Shown: piece after piece, positions 61,855 through 64,000 of the stretch
Numbering within the stretch: position 1 is the stretch's first letter
How the letters are laid out: every line of letters begins with the position of its first letter
Assembly (NCBI GenBank): GCA_027422505.1
Contig: JAPQWV010001345.1
Coordinates: 1-64,000, forward strand
DNA from: Craterostigma plantagineum
Lineage: Eukaryota; Streptophyta; Magnoliopsida; Lamiales; Linderniaceae
Reading direction: 5' to 3'
Length of the DNA stretch: 64,000 bases
Translations under genes and position numbers: made by a program
The notes under the pieces: generated by a model
Seen by the model: the letters and a program-made list of their open reading frames with translations, nothing else
What the model was told of the DNA's origin: nothing
Database searches by the model: none

Positions 61855-63990
61855 ATCTCCCCCTTTGTGCTTGATTGAGTCTCCGCGCTGTTTGTCCTTG
61901 TCGGGCATAGTATGATCTGTGCAAGCGTAGCGCATGCTCAAAATTCCTGAGCGTGTTCCTCAGCTCCAGTCGCTCCTTGATATCTTCTAGTAGTTCCATT
62001 AGGAGCGGCTGTTCTCTCACGAATCTGTGGATCCTCAGCATTGTATCTCTGTTGATTTCTTACAACCTCTGCTCGATGTTTTTCTTGACGTCCTTGAGCG
62101 TCCCATCGCAAAACTTATGAATCTCAGTCTTCAGCATCAAGCTATTCTTCTTGGCTATTGGATTATGGTAGGTGATTCCTAGGATAGAGCTGATGTGCAC
62201 GTGATTGTTTGGGAAGCCCTTCGATCTCAGGTCCTTTGTTGAGTGGAGCGGTCATGTTAACTTCTTCATGTTGCTCTCCAGAGCCATCTAAAGGTCGTGT
62301 GCGGCGAAGTACTTGACTTGGCACATCATGAACCGGTAGAGTCCCTCGAGTCCTTATTTCTTGATGAAGCCTTGAAGACCTTTGTACTTCTCCAGTACAG
62401 CTGATAGAGGTTGTATACCTCATCAGCAGGGATGTACGGTAGGTCGCTCTCGCTTAGATCTTCTCGAGTTCTTCCTACTCGCTCGATAGTGTAGTGAGGT
62501 GTTGGAAGTCCTCCTTTTGCATGGTATACGCCAAGTAGTTGGCATATTGGGGAGAGACTCTTATAGTGGCTCTTGACTTGTTCTTTAGTCATCCCCAACC
62601 TTACATCAGGTCCAAGTTTGGTCATCATCCAAAGGTAGTCATCCTCTTTTGCTGATCCCAGCGAGAGATCCTCTCAGCTCGAACTTGTTCGGCTTCTTAA
62701 CTCTCTCCGGTGACCTCCAAATGTTTTCACGAACTTTTTCAAGGAAAGGGGTTTCTATTCGGATGTTCTCCCACGGCGTGTCGATCCGAACGGTCCCTGG
62801 CGTTAGTCTTGCGGGGGAAGCCGCTTGTTGCGCGATCAACTCGGATAACCTTGGGATATCTTTTTGGTAGTCTTCACCTTCATGAATCTCGTCGTCTTCT
62901 ATGATGACGAGGTCTATGGAGGCTTGATGTAGGAAATGCCGAACGTCCTGAAGCCATTGTCTTTGATGCTCCTCGGGCATCGAATGGGTCATCCACTGTC
63001 CTTCGAAGATGTATTTGTCCAGAACCTCGTGTGGATTGACGCCATGTCCTGACGGGCCCGGTTGGTTTGGAGCGACCGAGGGAGTAGCTTGAGTAGCTGC
63101 TAGGGCTGCGAGCATCGCTGCACTTGCTTGTTCTTCCGGAAGCAAGGGACTTGTCAGAATCAGTGGTGCGGGTGGAGGCATCCTTAGGTTAAAGGTTGGT
63201 GGGTCGATATGGATTAGAGTGGTGGTGCGGTGCGCGGTTTGGGTTTGTGTTTGGGTGGTTTTGGGCTTCACCTGTTCCAACGCCTGATTGCGTTGCGCCC
63301 GAGCCTTATCCTTAGCCACTCGTTGTTGTCGTTGGCCTCTTCTCCCCCTCATGAGGATCCTGATTGTCAGGATCGTCATGTCAGCGTCTGGAGTAAAAGC
63401 TTTGGCCTCGGCATGTTTGGGTAGGTGGCTCAGGATGGTCTACCAGTCGCCTATAGAATGACTCTTCCTGAGGCGACCGGATGGTAAGACCGATGAGGCG
63501 GGCTAGAAGAATGTGGGGGAGCTGGGTGATTGGGATTGTGTATGGGTTGATGAGGATGGAAGAGTTTTGTAGAGGGTCGGTGGGAGTGGGTTGTGAGGTT
63601 GTGAGGTTGGCTTGTGCTGAAGTTGACTGCGAGACGGGTGCTTTCCCTCGATCTTGACGGGACTTCTCGATTGTCGTACGCACGCTCTCCATGATCTTGT
63701 GTTCGAAAGATTTAAGTACTGAGGAGAGAGCGTCCTGGAGTTTGTCTTCAGTCACAAATGGGGCGGACGCCTCCGAGGATGTTCCACGACGACTGATGTC
63801 GCGCTGTTATCAACCCTTGAGTAGACACCGGTCCTCAGGTTGGCTCACAGTCACTTGAGGTTGTGACTGTATGAGACTTCCACCCAATCCTCGAGTCGAA
63901 TCTTGAAGATTCTCCACTATGGGTGTTTTGGCAGGCTCGGGTTGGGCCTGCGAACCAGAAACCGGTAGGCTGTGTGGCGGCTCAAGATTG
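61850..63990 (-). pseudogene. Extra 3' gene of element A3 (partial, C-terminal two thirds)
   Basis: Homologous to A1 10,140-12,305. The Pro/Thr/Gln-rich middle includes ILINPYTIPITQLPHILLARL and LIGLTIRSPQEESFYRRLVD. A 247-codon open frame follows at 63,379-62,639, with KPKTTQTQTQTAHRTTT, LPEEEQASAAMLAALAATQA, EVLDKYIFEGQWMTHSMPEE and TPWENIRIETPFLEKVREN. Then come DVRLGMTKEQVKSHYKSLSP and the helical end MLRIHRFVREQPLLMELLED. It ends QRGRL then a stop that falls inside the LTR, as in A1. Four or more frame breaks are present. Because the breaks differ from those in A1, both descend from an intact gene. Confidence 0.7.
61855..61866 (-). promoter_or_regulatory. Polypurine tract of element A3
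   Basis: AAAGGGGGAGAT on the - strand, identical to A1. Confidence 0.85.
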
Positions 63991-64000
63991 AGCGATGAAG

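Larger units (their letters stand above)
61505..64000 (-). mobile_element. Element A3: third copy of family A, 3' end only (continues beyond window)
   Basis: On the - strand the window shows the extra 3' gene, polypurine tract and 3' LTR. The five bases outside the LTR are GATAT (61,500-61,504); the matching duplication would lie beyond 64,000. Confidence 0.88.

Overview
This window is plant nuclear DNA, most likely from a eudicot. It holds a small island of three intron-rich host genes inside a thick nest of LTR retrotransposons. The evidence is GT-AG introns at plant density, genes of plant-type families (a fused PP2C phosphatase-kinase, a 2-oxoglutarate oxygenase, a NIMA-related kinase), Ty1/copia elements primed by initiator Met-tRNA, and an Athila-like Ty3/gypsy element primed by an Asp-tRNA-like site. 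I see no rRNA, tRNA, CRISPR or prokaryotic feature.

Layout. (1) 1-12,649, + strand: the 3' four fifths of a very large Sirevirus-type copia element (A1). It holds a coiled-coil gag region, protease, integrase, reverse transcriptase and RNase H, then a 3.7 kb spacer, an extra ~1,150-codon 3' gene, and a 349 bp LTR. (2) 12,650-17,526: a gag scrap of another copia, degenerate ~96 bp repeats, microsatellites and otherwise anonymous AT-rich DNA. (3) 17,527-31,201, the gene island: a Stowaway-like MITE, a 20-exon PP2C-protein kinase fusion gene (+), a two-exon 2OG-Fe(II) oxygenase-like gene (-), and a 14-coding-exon NEK kinase gene (-). (4) 32,817-35,172: a decayed copia (C, -) with a ~190 bp LTR. 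(5) 35,173-43,893: an Athila-like element (-) with a 5' LTR but no recognisable 3' LTR, next to a small opposite-strand ORF behind a TATA box. (6) 43,894-52,310: A2, a second copy of family A (-), from 5' LTR and gag through RNase H, cut off in its 3' spacer. (7) 52,322-61,504: an older A-like fragment (F, +) split by a 7.0 kb non-autonomous element (B) that keeps only the coiled-coil gene. (8) 61,505-64,000: A3, a third A copy (-), showing its 3' LTR and most of the 3' gene.

The copies complement each other. A2 supplies the LTR, primer site and gag missing from A1, and A1 and A3 supply the 3' gene. Together they imply a family A element of roughly 15 kb, large for Ty1/copia. Its 3' gene is not a recognisable envelope. 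That gene starts immediately after a splice-acceptor-like sequence, has a leader similar in wording to the element's own 5' leader, contains TQT repeats like dynein-light-chain LC8 ligands, and runs through the polypurine tract to stop inside the LTR. Element B looks like a derivative of family A reduced to LTRs plus the coiled-coil protein. Its left end is a chimera carrying an inverted piece of A-type LTR inside a perfect 5 bp target duplication. These two elements are the strongest candidates for something undescribed. Every retroelement pol gene here carries stops or frameshifts, so these copies look inactive, while the host genes splice into clean full-length frames.
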